Below, piece after piece: positions 1-12,778 of a stretch of 64,000 nt of DNA; position 1 is the stretch's first letter, and the number at the start of each line of letters is the position of its first letter. This DNA comes from Topomyia yanbarensis (lineage: Eukaryota; Arthropoda; Insecta; Diptera; Culicidae): the NCBI RefSeq assembly GCF_030247195.1, contig NC_080670.1:39107524-39171523 (forward strand), in the 5' to 3' direction. The position numbers and the translations under genes are program-made. The notes below the pieces were generated by a model that did no database searches, was not told the DNA's origin, and saw nothing but the letters and a program-made list of their open reading frames with translations.

Positions 1-99
1 CATAGATAATCACGGGATCACAAGAGGCGACTATTTACAATGAGTGGAGATAGCGGCCCGGAGTTAGGACCCAATAAAATGGAGAAAAAACAAAAACCT

Positions 100-1385
100 C
101 ACACATGCGGAGCAGGCGTACGTGCGCTAGAGGTGGTTTGGCGAAGTCACCACTACCAGCAACAACAGAAAGAGGAGGAGAAGCTGTAGCAACAACAGCC
201 AGAGCAGAGCGAGATGAGTTAAACTCCACAGAAGCCACAAGTAGTGGTAGCGAAGTGCTTGGTGAAGGAGTTCTACAAGCTTGTGGATGCGAGAAACAAT
301 GTGCATAGGAGATGGTTCTCAGAATCCGAAAGGCGCTAGTGTCTGCCGTGAAGGAGCATGACACGGCAACGCGGAGGGCTGATGTAGCTGAGCGGGCATA
401 GGCGTCGGCTAAGATTACTATCTTCTTAGTCTATCCGAAGCAGGGGAAGGAGAAGCCGATTGGAGTGGAGAACACGCCAGTTTCCGTGACTGCAGGCGGA
501 CCCAAGAGGCAGACGCGCGAGGACGCTGCCATTGCCGAAGGAAAGGACGTCACCTAACAGGGAGAAATTGTACTCCAGTTTTCTCCCTGTTGGGTGATAT
601 CCTTTTCTTCGGCAATCGCAGCGTCCTCGCGCGTAGGTCGTAGGTCGGAAGGAGAAACACAAGAAGCAACAAAAGTGGAAGGAAGAGCGAAAAGGGAAGC
701 AGAGGAAGCAAGGACTTCTGGTCTGGTACGTCAAAAGACGCCAAAAGGAAAAGCCGTGCTGGTCAAAGTCAATGACGCGACAACGTATGCAGCGCTGCTC
801 TAGAAGGTAAGACAGCACCCGGATCTGAGGGATTGGGGGAAAACGTGGTAAGAATGAGGCGTACCCAAAAAGGTGCGTTGCTCTTCGAGAGGAAGGATGA
901 TCCCACGATTAACAACTCGACCTTGCAGAAGAAAATCAATGAGTGAAAAGGCAGAAATTATACCCTTAAATCCGGAGATGGTGATTGTGTGCAAGGACCT
1001 GGATGAGATCACGACGAAAGACAAGCTGAGAGGTGGACTGAAGCAGCATTGTAACTTGGGCAATGTGCACATGACGATTCGGTTAAAGAAGGGGTACGGA
1101 GGAACTCAGACAGCGATGATTCGTTTATCGGTAATCGCTGCCGCCAAGGCGCTGGAGATAGGCAAAGTTACCGCTGGATGGCCGAGATGTCCATCGAGAG
1201 CTGCCCAAATAGTGTATAAACAAATGGAGAAATGCTGCTGGAAATGCGGGATGACGGGCAATCTTGCGAGAGACTGTACGCAGAGGCCGAAATGCATGTT
1301 TCACACTCCAGCGGACGGAAACAGCCATCAGACGGGTGGCTTTAAATGCCCTGTCAACAAGAGGGCGACTGCAGGCCGACGGTAA
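100..1385 (+). pseudogene. R1-clade non-LTR retrotransposon ORF1 (gag-like), decayed
   Basis: This is the nucleic-acid-binding first ORF of an R1-type LINE. The clearest part, 873-1385, carries IPLNPEMVIVCKDLDEIT, then a basic segment rich in Thr and Arg and a CCHC zinc knuckle (CWKCGMTGNLARDC) followed by further Cys/His residues (CTQRPKC and FKCP). Functional R1 gag proteins usually have two or three knuckles, so one or more have probably been lost. Upstream, an Arg/Glu-rich piece (594-803, with VKVNDATTYAALL) and an Ala/Ser/Thr-rich piece (105-308) lie in other frames, so the ORF is broken by frameshifts and stops. The ORF ends with TAGRR just before the ORF2 homology. The 5' end of the element is not defined and may lie outside the window. 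The family call is by motif and word similarity only. Confidence 0.8.
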
Positions 1386-1394
1386 TGGAGCTCA

Positions 1395-3055
1395 GATAAA
1401 TCTGAATCACTGTGACACCGGATAGTAATTGTCGTGGAAGCCTACGACGGAAACTATATGACGCCGTATCAAGTTCCCCTGATAACGCTCATACGAAGGC
1501 TTCGTGATCGCTAAAATCAACGGCGTCTTCGTGTGCTACTGTTACGCTTCTCCAAGATTGACAGTGGAGTAGCCTAATGCTGGAGCAGTCAACCGAACAG
1601 TTGATCGGTCGAAAACCGGTAGTCATTGGTGGTGTCTTCAATGTCGGGGCTGTGGAGTGGGGTAGTAGAGTAACCAAGACAAGAGTGTCTATCATGCAGG
1701 AAGCTCTAGTGAAGTTAGACGTACGATTGTTCAATGACAGTTCCATTAGCGCATTTTGAAGAGACGGGAGGGGGTCTACCACCAACGACACATTCTGTAG
1801 CCCTTTATTGACGGCCAACATGGATTGGAGAGTACGCAAGAAGTATGTGCATAGCGACTACCAGGCGATACACTACCGTATCGGCCAACGGAACCCTTCT
1901 GCAGCACGGAGAAGGCTAGCAGACGAAAGTGGATGATGAAAGCCTTCAACAAAGACCTCTTCGTTGAGGCACTTCGGCTGAACGGCGGTACCGAGAACGT
2001 GGATGCGAATGACCTAACAAGGATTGTGCCGGCTTGTGACGCCACAATAATGTCGCGAAAACTGGAACCACGCAGTAGAGAAGCTTACTGGTGCAACGAG
2101 CCTTTGCTGTTTCGGTTTCACAATCGATTCGCCCTAGGTTCGCTCTAATGTTTACAATATCCATACAAAAGTGACAGTTTCAAGCGAACCTAAAGCAACT
2201 CTGATCTAAAAACGAAATCAGCATTAGTACGCTACGCGCTGCTTGTCTCAGAGCCAGAAGGCGGGCTCAGAGAGCAATATCGGAGTCAGATGGAGAAGAG
2301 CGCAAGGCAGCGTTTCGGGAAGTTAGGGCCGCTTTAAAACGGGAGATCAGACTTAGCAAGTCAGACTGGCAGAAGGAGCTGTGCCGAGATGTAGACGCCA
2401 ATCGCTGGGGCGACGCGTACCGAGTCGTGATGGCGAAAATAAAGAGATCGACGACGCCAGCAGAAATGTGTCCGGGTAAGCTGAAGATAATCGTCGAGGG
2501 TCCTTTCCCGAAGCACGGCCCATCTACCAGGCCACCGACACCCAACGGAGAAGAAGAAAGATTAAACACTGACGATTGGCAAGTGCCTAACGATGAGTTC
2601 GCAGAAGCATCGAAGCGCCTGAAATTAAAGAAAGCCCCCGGTACGGATGGAATACCAATGGTGCTGAAAACTGCGATCCTAACATATCCAGATATGTTTT
2701 AAATGAAAGAAAACTTCCTCGAAATGTGGAAGATAGATATATCTGCTGAATATACTCGGAAAACTCCTGGAAAGAATCATCCTTAACAGACTGACGAAAT
2801 GCATGGAGGGTGAACGCGGATTGTCGAAGTTGCAGTTTGGATTTCGCAAAGGAGTATGGTGTGGGCAATTCGGACAGTTCTCGAGAGTGCTGGGAAGGTA
2901 TTGAAGCGATACTTTGCTGTGGTCATGATATATGTGAAAAATGCATTCAACAACCTTAGCTGGGAAGTCATCTCTGCAGCGCGGCACAGATTCTCGACTA
3001 TCTATGCCATCTATCCTCAGGGCTCCATTCTCTCCGCCAGAGTAGGCTAGATTCA
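1395..3055 (+). pseudogene. R1-clade non-LTR retrotransposon ORF2 (endonuclease and reverse transcriptase), truncated
   Basis: This follows ORF1 on the same strand, as in R1 LINEs. Several frames must be combined. An APE-type endonuclease is indicated by VIGGVFNVGAVEWGSR (about 1633-1680; the usual active-site form is GDFNA) and by YVHSDYQAIHYR (about 1846-1875; usually SDH). A linker with basic segments leads to the reverse-transcriptase start LKLKKAPGTDGIP (about 2617-2660), LQFGFRKG (about 2830-2855) and AFNNLSWE (about 2945-2970). The catalytic FADD or YADD block and everything after it are absent, because homology stops near 3055. The endonuclease substitutions, frameshifts and 3' loss mark it as dead. 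A short tail at 3056-3299 is unassigned. Confidence 0.8.
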
Positions 3056-3301
3056 CCGCCGGGGACTAGTCGAGTAGACCGTGATAAAGCACCGGGTATG
3101 GGTAGGGGGCAGCAAAAGATGTGCTAGAGTGGTTCAAGACTAAAGAAAATATCCATAAACCAAGTGCACTGGGGACGACTTCTAGATACACCAAAAGAAC
3201 ATCACGACCATAGACTGAATGGTGTAAGTTATTGTAACCAAAAAGGGTATACGCTATACAACGAGATTTAGTCATTAGTTTTTTCCCAATCTGCAAATGT
3301 A

Positions 3302-4318
3302 AAGGGCGAACACGAAATTATTGCGACACAGAAAATGTTATGCCAATTTTCTTATACTGTTTAAAATCAAAACAAAGTTTTAGGATAGTTTGGCGGATTC
3401 ATGTTCTTTGGAACAAAATGGATGGAAATGGCCTCATACCACTCCAGGACACTTTTAGAATAGTGGCATGATGCCAAATCTGTCCAAAATAGCGGAGCTT
3501 CGTCGTGCTGCTGCAAGAACGGCAAAAAGCGCTTCTCGAGGCACTCAGATTTGTAGATCTCGCCATTTACTGTGACCTTTGTCACGAAAGGCTCACTCCT
3601 CAGTCCTCAAGAGCAGATGGCCTGCCAAATGAGATATTTGGAGGCGAACTTCGACATTTTCTTCTTCTTAAATTTGTCGTCCACATAAAACTTGATTTTA
3701 AGCAAGGCTTTTATATACGTTTCGTCGTCCATCATACAGCAGCCATATTTTCTCAGCATCTTCTCGTAGAGCTTCCGTGCCCGAGTTTTAGCCGTCGATT
3801 GTTGCCGCTCATCGCGGTTTGGGAAGTTCTGTACCTTGTATGTATGTAGTCCAGCTCTCTTCTTTGCATTCTGGACGTAGCTCTGCGACATGCCGATATT
3901 TTTAGCCAAATCACGGCTTGAGATATTGGGATTTGCTTTAATCATTCGCTTCACCTTTCTTTCCGTCTTTTTGTTCTCCGGTCCCGGTTTTCATCCAGCT
4001 CCTTTGCCGTGGTCCAACGTCAACCGCTCCTGGAACCGCTTCAACACTCTGGAGACAGTTGAATGGTGAATGTTCAACATTTTTCCCAGCTGCCGGTGCG
4101 ACAGGTCAGGAAATTCCAGGTGTTTGGAAAGAATTTGTTCTCTCGACTCGCGTTGGTTCATCTCCATTTTCGTTGAATCGAAAAACACGACTTCGAGTTT
4201 GACAGCATGTAAACAATACACATCAATGAGAAAGTGTGCAAAATTTGGTTGGTTTTCACCCAATGGTAAAAAAGTTATGCCCTGTTGAATGTGTCGCAAT
4301 AATTTCGTGTTCGCCCTT
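3302..4318 (-). mobile_element. ITmD37E-type Tc1/mariner transposon, defective
   Basis: The ends are inverted repeats of about 29 bp: AAGGGCGAACACGAAATTAT at the left and its complement ending at 4318. A TA dinucleotide lies on each side (3300-3301 and 4319-4320), which is the usual Tc1/mariner duplication. The transposase lies inside on the minus strand. The element is about 1.0 kb, a little short for the family, consistent with loss of the C-terminal coding region. Spacing of the intact family's catalytic residues and the NPPN-P motif point to the DD37E group described from mosquitoes. Confidence 0.9.
3367..4167 (-). pseudogene. DD37E transposase, two in-frame stops and C-terminal deletion
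   Basis: The reading frame starts at the Met at 4167 (MEMNQRESREQIL). It has a first helix-turn-helix (FPDLSHRQLGKMLNIHHSTV), a GPENKKTE-type linker, a second helix-turn-helix (NISSRDLAKNIGMSQSYV) and then the catalytic domain. The first Asp is in MDDETY and the second in FWTDLASCHYSK. The segment carrying the final Glu (normally NPPNCPELRPIE) is cut off after NPPNYPK by a deletion that runs into noncoding sequence at about 3385. One stop follows HGKGAG near 3991 and another (TGA) follows QAICS near 3607. All three pieces are in the same frame, so decay is by nonsense changes plus one terminal deletion. It cannot encode active transposase. Confidence 0.88.
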
Positions 4319-7300
4319 TAATACAATATGCTTTAAAGTAAAAACATTTTTTTTAAAAATCTCTATATTTAAATACTCAGATGCTATAATTAGTTTGAGT
4401 GTAATTAAAAAATTAATAATTAAAAAATCACTGCACTTTTTGGAGATCATTTCAAAAGAAAAATTAAGCGTAATCAGTTTTCAACCAACTTCTTATTTCT
4501 CTTTTCGTACAGGATTTGGTTTCATTTACTGATTTGTGCAGTGCCGGGAAAAAATCTCGCAGTAGGTCCCTATCAAACCACACCGGGCACAGGTGTGCTT
4601 CGCGTTTTTTTTCCGACTCGGGATGCTCAGCTCTCGGCACAATGCAATTTACAATACGTAGGTAATTAGTGTCCGAGCCAACACTTCAGACAAAGAACCG
4701 AACACCAGAAGTTACCCCATCACGGCGAGAAAGGTGTTGTTGTTGTTTTGGCTAGGGTAACCGAGCTTACCGGCCACCGCAGGGCAAATCGATAGTCGGA
4801 GGCGAACCGATCCGAGCAATGGTTTATGTGCGCTAATGACATGGTGCGGACCAGCAAAACAACATCCCGCGGTACAGTTGTTCCCCTTTTTTCAGCTGAT
4901 CTTTACCTATGCTCCATATACGCTCGGGACGGTTCGACTGCTAACGATGCATCGCGAAAGTCAGTGGTAGCCCGATTCTTGTTACAGTGATACCGTGTCT
5001 CGTTTGGAAGTGTTAATATAAAATTGATATCGATAATTACCGAAAATTGGGCAGCAACTTTTTCAACCCGTTCAAGCAAATTACCTTGTTGTAATAGAGA
5101 CTATAATTTTTCGCCAGCGCTTAATATAGATACATCAAAGTATCCGACTAGGGCAGACAGTCTACAAGGTATCGATTATAACCCCGGCCACGGCGGTGGC
5201 TCACTTCCACAATGGTTGCGTTTATGGTATGGGCTTCGAATCCGGTTCGCCTGGCAGTAGCAATTTTGCTGCGCCATTGGCTGTTAAAATTCTGCGGTAA
5301 ATATTTGTTATAATTTAACTACCGGAAGCTTGATTGTACCCGTGGATAGGGTCCTGCGGCACCTACTGACTGGGTGAAGCTTAGGTTGGTGGACTAAAGT
5401 CAAACAAGAAGGTGGCGGCAACGGGTGCTTGTCCAGCAGCTCGATTGGGTGTTCTGATTTATTACCCAAACAAGGCAAACGAGCTCTAATGCGGATAAAT
5501 TGGCTGACATACAAAAAAAACACGCTTACAAACCATACTACGTTCATTGGTAGCAAAGTCAAATGAACAGCTTTGCAGTTTAGCTAGAGTGGCTACTGTA
5601 CAGTTGCACTGTATGGAAATTTGCATTATTCAATAATGCCTGGCAGTAACATGTTTGCCTACACAAATTTTCGGTTCTCCTTACAAATCTGTGAATAGGG
5701 TGCTCAAGCTTGAGCTAGTCTGTTGCTAACTCAATGAGCTACAGTTCTGTTGTTTTTAGAAATTGTTTCTGTTTAGAGTTTTCCAACCATCTCGATATCA
5801 AAATAAAGTAGCTTAATACCAAGTTTTAAACTGTGGTTTGAGTAATACTGTCAAGTCACGGAGTAGCTTTTCTAGCCACCCGCTTCATAACAGACGCTGA
5901 TTTGAACCGCTTCCAACAAAACAATATCGCTTTGCGGGGAATCAAAGATCAAGAAAATCAAAGGTTCATTTTTAAAAATTTAACTCCACACTTACACGTG
6001 GGAAATTCGCAAACGGCATATCTCGGTAAACTATAGTTATGCAAACAAAATTCCTTTCAGCCGACAAAGCTACCGGCTACTTTTTGCAATATCTTTCAAG
6101 CTTTGGCCTGACTTCACACCCGGGAATATCGGCCGGAGCCAAGCCGAATCATCGCAGCCGCAAATTAATTACCTCGATTAAACCTAACATTATCGGACAT
6201 AAATCTTGCTCACTTCGCACCAAGAAGTAAATAACAATAAACAGAAAAGCGAAATGATAGATACCGGCAGCGAAAACTACCACTCACACGCGCAATAAAT
6301 AAATGCAAATACGAAACACTTTAGAGTGGGAAAGAGGGGGACCCCCCCAACCCTATACTTGCGTTGGAAGCAAAACCCGTTTCTGGAGACAGAAAATTTC
6401 GGATCTTGCTTTACGATCAATTTAAATATTAATTTTTCCTTCGTTTTTAGGTCAACGTCGGTTAGGCTGTGCGTGGATATGTGGATCGATTGGAACAAGG
6501 ATAATAAATCAGCATCCTGGACTTGTATGGTGGAAAAGTGAAGCATCTTTCAAAAGTAGTCGTGCCGCTGTTAAGAAGACACTAATAGACCCTGAATGGT
6601 GCGCAGGGCTGTCAAGGGGTGTCGGTTGATTATAGCCTGCGATTAATGGATTCTGTGGTGTCAGTAATCTACTGCCCCACGAGATGGTGTTACTTTATTA
6701 ATCACTTGTAAAGTGACAGATTGGATGACAGCGGGCACACCGAAGAAAAGCAATTCTGATGAAATTATATTAATTCCAGTAATTTCTAGCGAATCGCTTC
6801 TTTCTGGTAAATTTCGTGAAATATCTGAACGCCCCCCGTCGTCGTTACTTCAAACTTGCATGCAGCTAGGTAATTTTATCACTCTCGGCAGGCAAATACA
6901 AGTCATGTACCAAGCGCTAAACGCAACTAATTAGCATTTTTTATTTGATTTTCTTCCTTTACTACACCACAACTTACGGTATCCCTTAGTGTTCGCATTT
7001 GTTTAGTCTCAAATTGTACTTAATGGTGCAAGGTGTTTTTTTATTCCTAGTACACTTTACATATTGCTTGACATGCATGCGTAGAGCGAGCGTGGCGTGA
7101 TTTAATGACTTGTTTATTTGCATATTTATTAATCGCATCTATTCGATCAATAAACACGCCTCGACCGACCCAAATGGTTGTTTCGTGGAACAGAGTATCT
7201 GCATGGGAGCGAGCTCACCGAATGATACATTTCAGATTACATCTAAAGTTAAAACGAGTTTTACAGTAGCTGAGCGATTTGGTAGATCGTGTAGCAGGTG

Positions 7301-9984
7301 CCGTGATGTTTGCCGAGTCTACTTAACTTGGTGTGGCGAGCATTTTGTACATTTTGTACATTGAAGCTTTTCTTTTACAGACTATGTGCTCTAAATCATA
7401 ATTATTAATAGCTAATAATTAATTTCCCATCTTAGACATATTTGCACGACAGACCAATAAATTCATCGCCACCTGTGCTTCTGCAAATCATTTCGAAAGC
7501 AATCTCAGAGCATTGAACATTAATCCAGCTCGACCACTCGCTTAGCAGAACCACACCAGAGCGATCTACTTAATTTCCATAAATTTATATTTATCGGATT
7601 AAATCGATCTCGCGGCATATGATTACTCCATTCGTGTTAAAACTAGAGTGGCAGAAATTTTGGTCGGTATAGGTTAGGTACCGCTAGCCAATGAAGGTTC
7701 AACAATACGGCCATATTTATTACGAAAATGGTTGAACCCAAATAGCGAAGCGGTACGTGCCGAAATGCAGGGGCGGTGACACTGAAAAGCACTTTATGAA
7801 TAAATTCAGATGCGACAGTACAATCAATCAAATTTGGAACAATTAAATCCATGTAACAGTGCAATGACACGCTTCTTATATCAGATGACGTATATGTTTG
7901 TTGGATGTGTATATTATAGCACAGACAAACGGACATAACACTTCGATTAATATTCTTTAAAAACTTCGTCACGCTTTCAGATCGGAGAACACCTAGCGGT
8001 ACCTAGCAGATAAATTGGCCAACCAATGTATATCCATCAGCACCCAATCTGGTTGCCCTGCTGTTTGAACTGTTTATTTCCTTTAGACTTTCTACGGCTC
8101 ATGTACGTTCACGTCAAATACATCACTATCTGGTGGAAAATAATAAACAAAGACGACAAAAGCAAATGGGATTGTTTTCAACCAAGAAACTGCATTAGTG
8201 TTCGTGAGACCGGTCGACAAGAGCTCAATGCCTAGCCCCTCAATCACCAGCCCGTAATTGTCATACACATACAACCGTGAACATTGCGACATTCGTCTGA
8301 ATGTATTATTCAGCAGATCACGCATTTAGTACATTTATTATTTTCGGAAGCATCAAAAGATTGGATCTTTACTACTAGTCTATGTGTGTGTGTGTATTTT
8401 TTACGATCCATCTTCCACTGACTGGTAGTGCCTTTATGGAAGAAACTTGTCTGCATCTATTTATTGATAAATTGTGGATTATCCATAGATGTACACATGT
8501 TTGACCCTGGAGATGAAAGGCAATAGCTCTACTGTACATCCAATGACCCATTTTAAGAATGCCTGTTCCTACACGTACATTCTGAGGCCGTCTTCATATA
8601 CAAGAGGCCCCGCGCGAATACATCCTCGTATCATTTGAATAAGCGCAATATATTCGCACTGCCTGAATGAAATATAATACTTTTGATTCTGGCACGAATT
8701 TGCAATAAGGTAAAACATATAATTGAAGAACAACACAAAACGATCTATGTTTATGTTTATGTTTATTACCTTCACCAACAAGCCCCTTGGCCCCAATGGT
8801 GGTTGCTTAAACTAATTACATTTTAAAATTGCCAACATTTTCGCTTTTATAGCATCTCACCAGCGTGTTGCTCTGAATTCGTTAATTGATGGCATTTCTA
8901 CAAAGAATTCTTCATTCCCAATTGGCATTTTGCTGCAAAGCTCAATTACCTGCTGCGACATCTACAGATTAATAAACAAGATAAGGTGGATGTTTGTGCG
9001 GTTTTCATATCTACGATAAGTAATTTGATGTAATTTTTTAATGTTTTTTTCCGTAAATACGCATCAATTATAATGAACTCAGAGGGGAAGAAAAACAATT
9101 GTGAAGTTAATGATAATAGTTTTTAGTAGATACACTCAAATATAAGAAATCTTCGAAAATATGTATATTGTGCTTCTAGGTTAGGGTTCACAACCGCCCG
9201 AGTTAAGAATATTTAAACAACCAATCAAAGCATAACCAGTATAAATTCACTTTTGGCAAGAAATAGGTCTCATTTCGAACATACACAACTTTGTACGAAG
9301 TTCAGAGTACGTAAAATTTTAAAGATTTGCTATTGATCTGACAGTTTATTCGCAAAACACATGTATGTAGCGCCCCTTAAATTTATTTTCTGCGTAAAGA
9401 TGCCAATTAGGCAATCCAGCTGATTATTTCTTGTTTACTTATTCTGACGTTACTCCGAGGGGTGCGACGTCCGACAATATCGTTGATTCGATCCAACATC
9501 AAACGCATCGGACTAACAGAGTTGTTTGTCGGACGAGTTTTTCTGTTCGCAGGAGTAGACTTGTTGACAGAACCCACCGCTGAATTGTTAAACAAACGTC
9601 TAATGGATTATCTAATCCACAATCAGTGAAATCGTTGCATCAACTAGTCAACTTCAGATGGCGCTGTGGATGCTAAGTAGGTGTATTTTTGGTGGCTTGA
9701 TTCGCGCACGTAAATAGCAAAATAATTAGGATGTGACAATAAAATCACTACGTCAAATTACACTATTCTCGTGATATTTTTGCCTACTAGCACATAACAC
9801 AACAGGAGAAATGACCTACTAAGCGATTAACTTTGATTTCCTGTTAAATTTACTATATGTCACTGCAAAATTTTGAAAACTATCGGACGAACACAAAATC
9901 ACTTCCAAGCGATTCGAGAGTGCTGCCGGATCCTGCAATGCTGACGAATTTGATGGTAAGACAAAAACATATCAAAAACAATTA
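4319..9984. other. AT-rich intergenic DNA, no gene recognised
   Basis: Only short random-looking ORFs on both strands. GC content is a little higher at about 4550-5000 and 5160-5290, but without recognisable coding or RNA-gene features. A short GT run lies near 8385-8395. Confidence 0.6.
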
Positions 9985-11090
9985 AGGTAGACACAAATGA
10001 ATTTTTGAAAACTCAATCGGCCTACCCCTGAATCGATTCCTAGTCCCATCAGGAGTACTTAGGATTTTTCGATAATTTACATGTTATTTTTCCTTTTTTA
10101 TTTCGACTATGTTAGTCACATTTTCTTTTTTACATTTTAACGACATTCAATTAGCCAGAGATTAATGGGTAGGGAAAGTTATGAAACTTAGAGCCATAGT
10201 ACTCAAGTGAGAGCAAGGATGTGAAGTAAACAGATCAGAAAACTAGAAGTGGCAGGGTCATTAGAACAGGCTTAATCTTTGTCTTCTGTTAATGAGGGTC
10301 GAGCTTAGGCAGAATAACTACGAATCACCCGAGTTCACTAACATGTGATAAAGGTAGAAGTATCTATCTTTACCGTGACAACCGACAACGATAGATTAAA
10401 AAGTAAAAAAGATAATTTACATGGAGAAAACCCACTAGCTTGCATTTTCGCCGCTAGGTGGTACTGTATGCATCGTATTATCACTGTAAGTGAAAATATG
10501 AATGATAATTTAATTGTATACAACTTTGTCGAAGACTGCTAGTCAATCCGGCTTTGTTGAAAGAAGTTATTAAACTTTTTACGAAATGTTTTGCGTGGGG
10601 CCTAGCAATGCATGGTTGTGTATCAGTACTCGATTCCCACGAATTATACATTTTTGTGAAATAATGGTTAGATTTAACTGAATAGAATGTTCAGAAGAAT
10701 TGTAGTATATAATACGAGTTATGTTTTGGTTAGAACATTTTAGTTCCACCTGTGACCGCATAGAGGGCGCTAAGACTAACGCTGTCTTCGACAAAGTTGT
10801 AGACAATTAAATTACCTTTCCTATTTTTACTTTCAGTGATAGTACGATGCATATAGTGCCATCTAGCGGCGAAAATGCGAGCTAGTGGTTTTACTCCATG
10901 TAAAATGTCAAAAAATCTCATACAAACTTAAGGCACATTGGTCCGGTAACTAGACTTGTCCGATTAGCTTCAAATTTGAACCAATTACTCCTGGTGGGAC
11001 TTGGAATCGACTCAGGGGTGTGCCGATTGGGGTCATTTTTTTCTTGTCACTTTAGTAGACACGGACTGTTTGGTGCTCTGGATATTAACT
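9985..11090. mobile_element. Large foldback element with nested inverted repeats
   Basis: The outer arms pair 10018-10070 (CTACCCCTGAATCGATTCCT then a GTCCCATCAGGAGTAC-type segment) with 10985-11035 (ACTCCTGGTGGGACTTGG and GAATCGACTCAGGGGT). An inner pair matches 10400-10525 with 10775-10905, both containing a GCCGCTAGGTGG or CCATCTAGCGGC block and an ACTTTGTCGAAGAC block. No ORF of note. It contains one copy of the 41.4-kb repeat family described below. Confidence 0.7.
10083..10300 (+). repeat. Interspersed repeat family A, copy 1
   Basis: A block of about 130 bp with the landmarks GGGTAGGGAAAGTTATGAAA, TTAGAGCCATAGTACTCAAG and AGAAGTGGCAGGGTCATTAG. It is nearly identical to 12177-12310 and to the reverse complement of about 41403-41612. 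Confidence 0.9.
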
Positions 11091-11364
11091 ACTAGTCTAT
11101 GTCCAACAACTTTTAAATTGATTTTTTTATTCATGGAACAAACAGAAGCAGACAAACTTTGAACACAGAAGGAACTTTCTGCCGGTTTGTTATCAATTAT
11201 TAACTTCTAGGTTCTCTGTCAGGTGTATACCTCCACCAACGTAATATTTTGTTTGCCTCCTCGGTTAGTTCCCTGAGCACAGACCACAGTCCGTATGTAG
11301 AGTTGCACAACTACACACCTAATTTTTTCTGCCGAATTTCAGCTTTTATCGCATCGTTTGCCAA

Positions 11365-11505
11365 AATCTCACCGGCTGAGATCTCAGTAAACAAGTTTTT
11401 GGCTGAGATCTCAGTAAAAGTGACGTTTCATAGCTGATACTCGGAAAATATTTCACCGAAAATCAGCTAACAAATCTCACTTTACTGAGATATCAGTTTC
11501 AAAAT
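11365..11505. repeat. Short direct and inverted repeats of CTGAGATCTCAGTAAA
   Basis: GGCTGAGATCTCAGTAAA occurs twice in direct orientation about 30 bp apart, and once in inverted form (TTTACTGAGATATCAG) about 80 bp further on. Consistent with a small MITE or its end; limits unclear. Confidence 0.5.
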
Positions 11506-12176
11506 TTGCTGATTGCACAGCTGTTGGGAAATTGCCGAGCTGAATTGAGTGTGTGGTCAAGCTTGGTCTGAATACAAAATTGAATTTGGAACAAAGTGGA
11601 TGAAATTTCATCTTCAGCAGACTCCAATATGCATCCAAAAATATAGTGGCATTCATAAAGCCTAGCTGTTACTGGCTTGGAAATGCGCTGCCACCCATTT
11701 AATAAGGATTTACTCCCTTTACTTTCCATCGTTCCAATTTTACTTTCCTTTTCCTCACTCTCATTCTGGTGCGAAAAGAAGGACATCCGAAAGCACCATT
11801 TTAGCAGAACAAGGTTTCCGACAGCACGATTACTGGTGGTAAGCATTCTTCTTAGTCGGGACTCGAGCTGATCGTATGTAAAAGCACTACATATATTCCT
11901 CCTAGACACCAACTGATTTTCCAACGATGAATTCAAGTAGTAAGACTATACTTTTATAGTAAAAGAAATCAGTATAGATCGAAAGATATATAAAGATAAT
12001 CAATGAAAAAACGAATCAGTAGGCAATGTTTACAAAGAGTATGGCACTTTCTTAGATACACGTACAACATTTTGGAGAAGCAAACGTCATTCAAATTACA
12101 TCTCAGCGCTTTGAGCGGCACATTGGCCCACTACTGGTAATACAAACGAATCGTTATTTTTGTAAACGATAAACAA
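11506..12176. other. No recognisable gene
   Basis: A 145-codon minus-strand ORF spans 11499-11936 but has no recognisable domain, signal or compositional support. The rest is AT-rich. Confidence 0.5.
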
Positions 12177-12320
12177 TAATCAATTAGCTAGAGATTACTG
12201 GGTAGGGAAAGTTATGAAACTTAGAGCCATAGTACTCAAGTGAGAGCAAGGATGTGAAGTAAACAGATCGGAAAACTAGAAGTGGCAGGGTCATTAGAAC
12301 AGGCTTAATATCGTGCGGGC
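12177..12320 (+). repeat. Interspersed repeat family A, copy 2
   Basis: Almost base-for-base the same as copy 1 across about 125 bp, starting at CAATTAGCTAGAGATTACTG and running through the GGCAGGGTCATTAGAACAGG block. Followed by AT-rich sequence without features to 12770. Confidence 0.9.
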
Positions 12321-12778
12321 TTAATTTTTGCCTTCTGATAATCAGAATTAACTCGCCCCCAAATCGCCCACGGAACGCGCCATTTAATCGCCCTTAATTG
12401 CCTAATATGAAAAATAAAAATAATGCTTATTTTCGGATTCATTGTCTACTCATATATACTTACCAGTATACTAGGTAATCACCACCAAATTATAGGAAGA
12501 ATCAATGGTGAAATTGGTATTGCACTTCAAAACTTATCACAATCTGACGTTAATTAAGACTTTAGGCCAGAGATCTTGTTCTACTATACATACACACGAT
12601 TCCACAATTTCCCACATTCGTTGGCTAAATGAAGTGCACTAGACAAACAAAGTAAAAATGAAAACACACCAATTGTTCAAAAAACAATTTTAAGCTTAAA
12701 CTAAACATGAACCGCCATGTTTGAAAAACGCGAAAACAACCAAGTCCATTTCAGCCGCCAGAAAATTTGTCTAAGTAT

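Noticed and set aside
11499..11936. 145-codon minus-strand ORF
   Set aside because: No domain, no clear codon preference, no matching repeat; probably chance in moderately AT-rich DNA.
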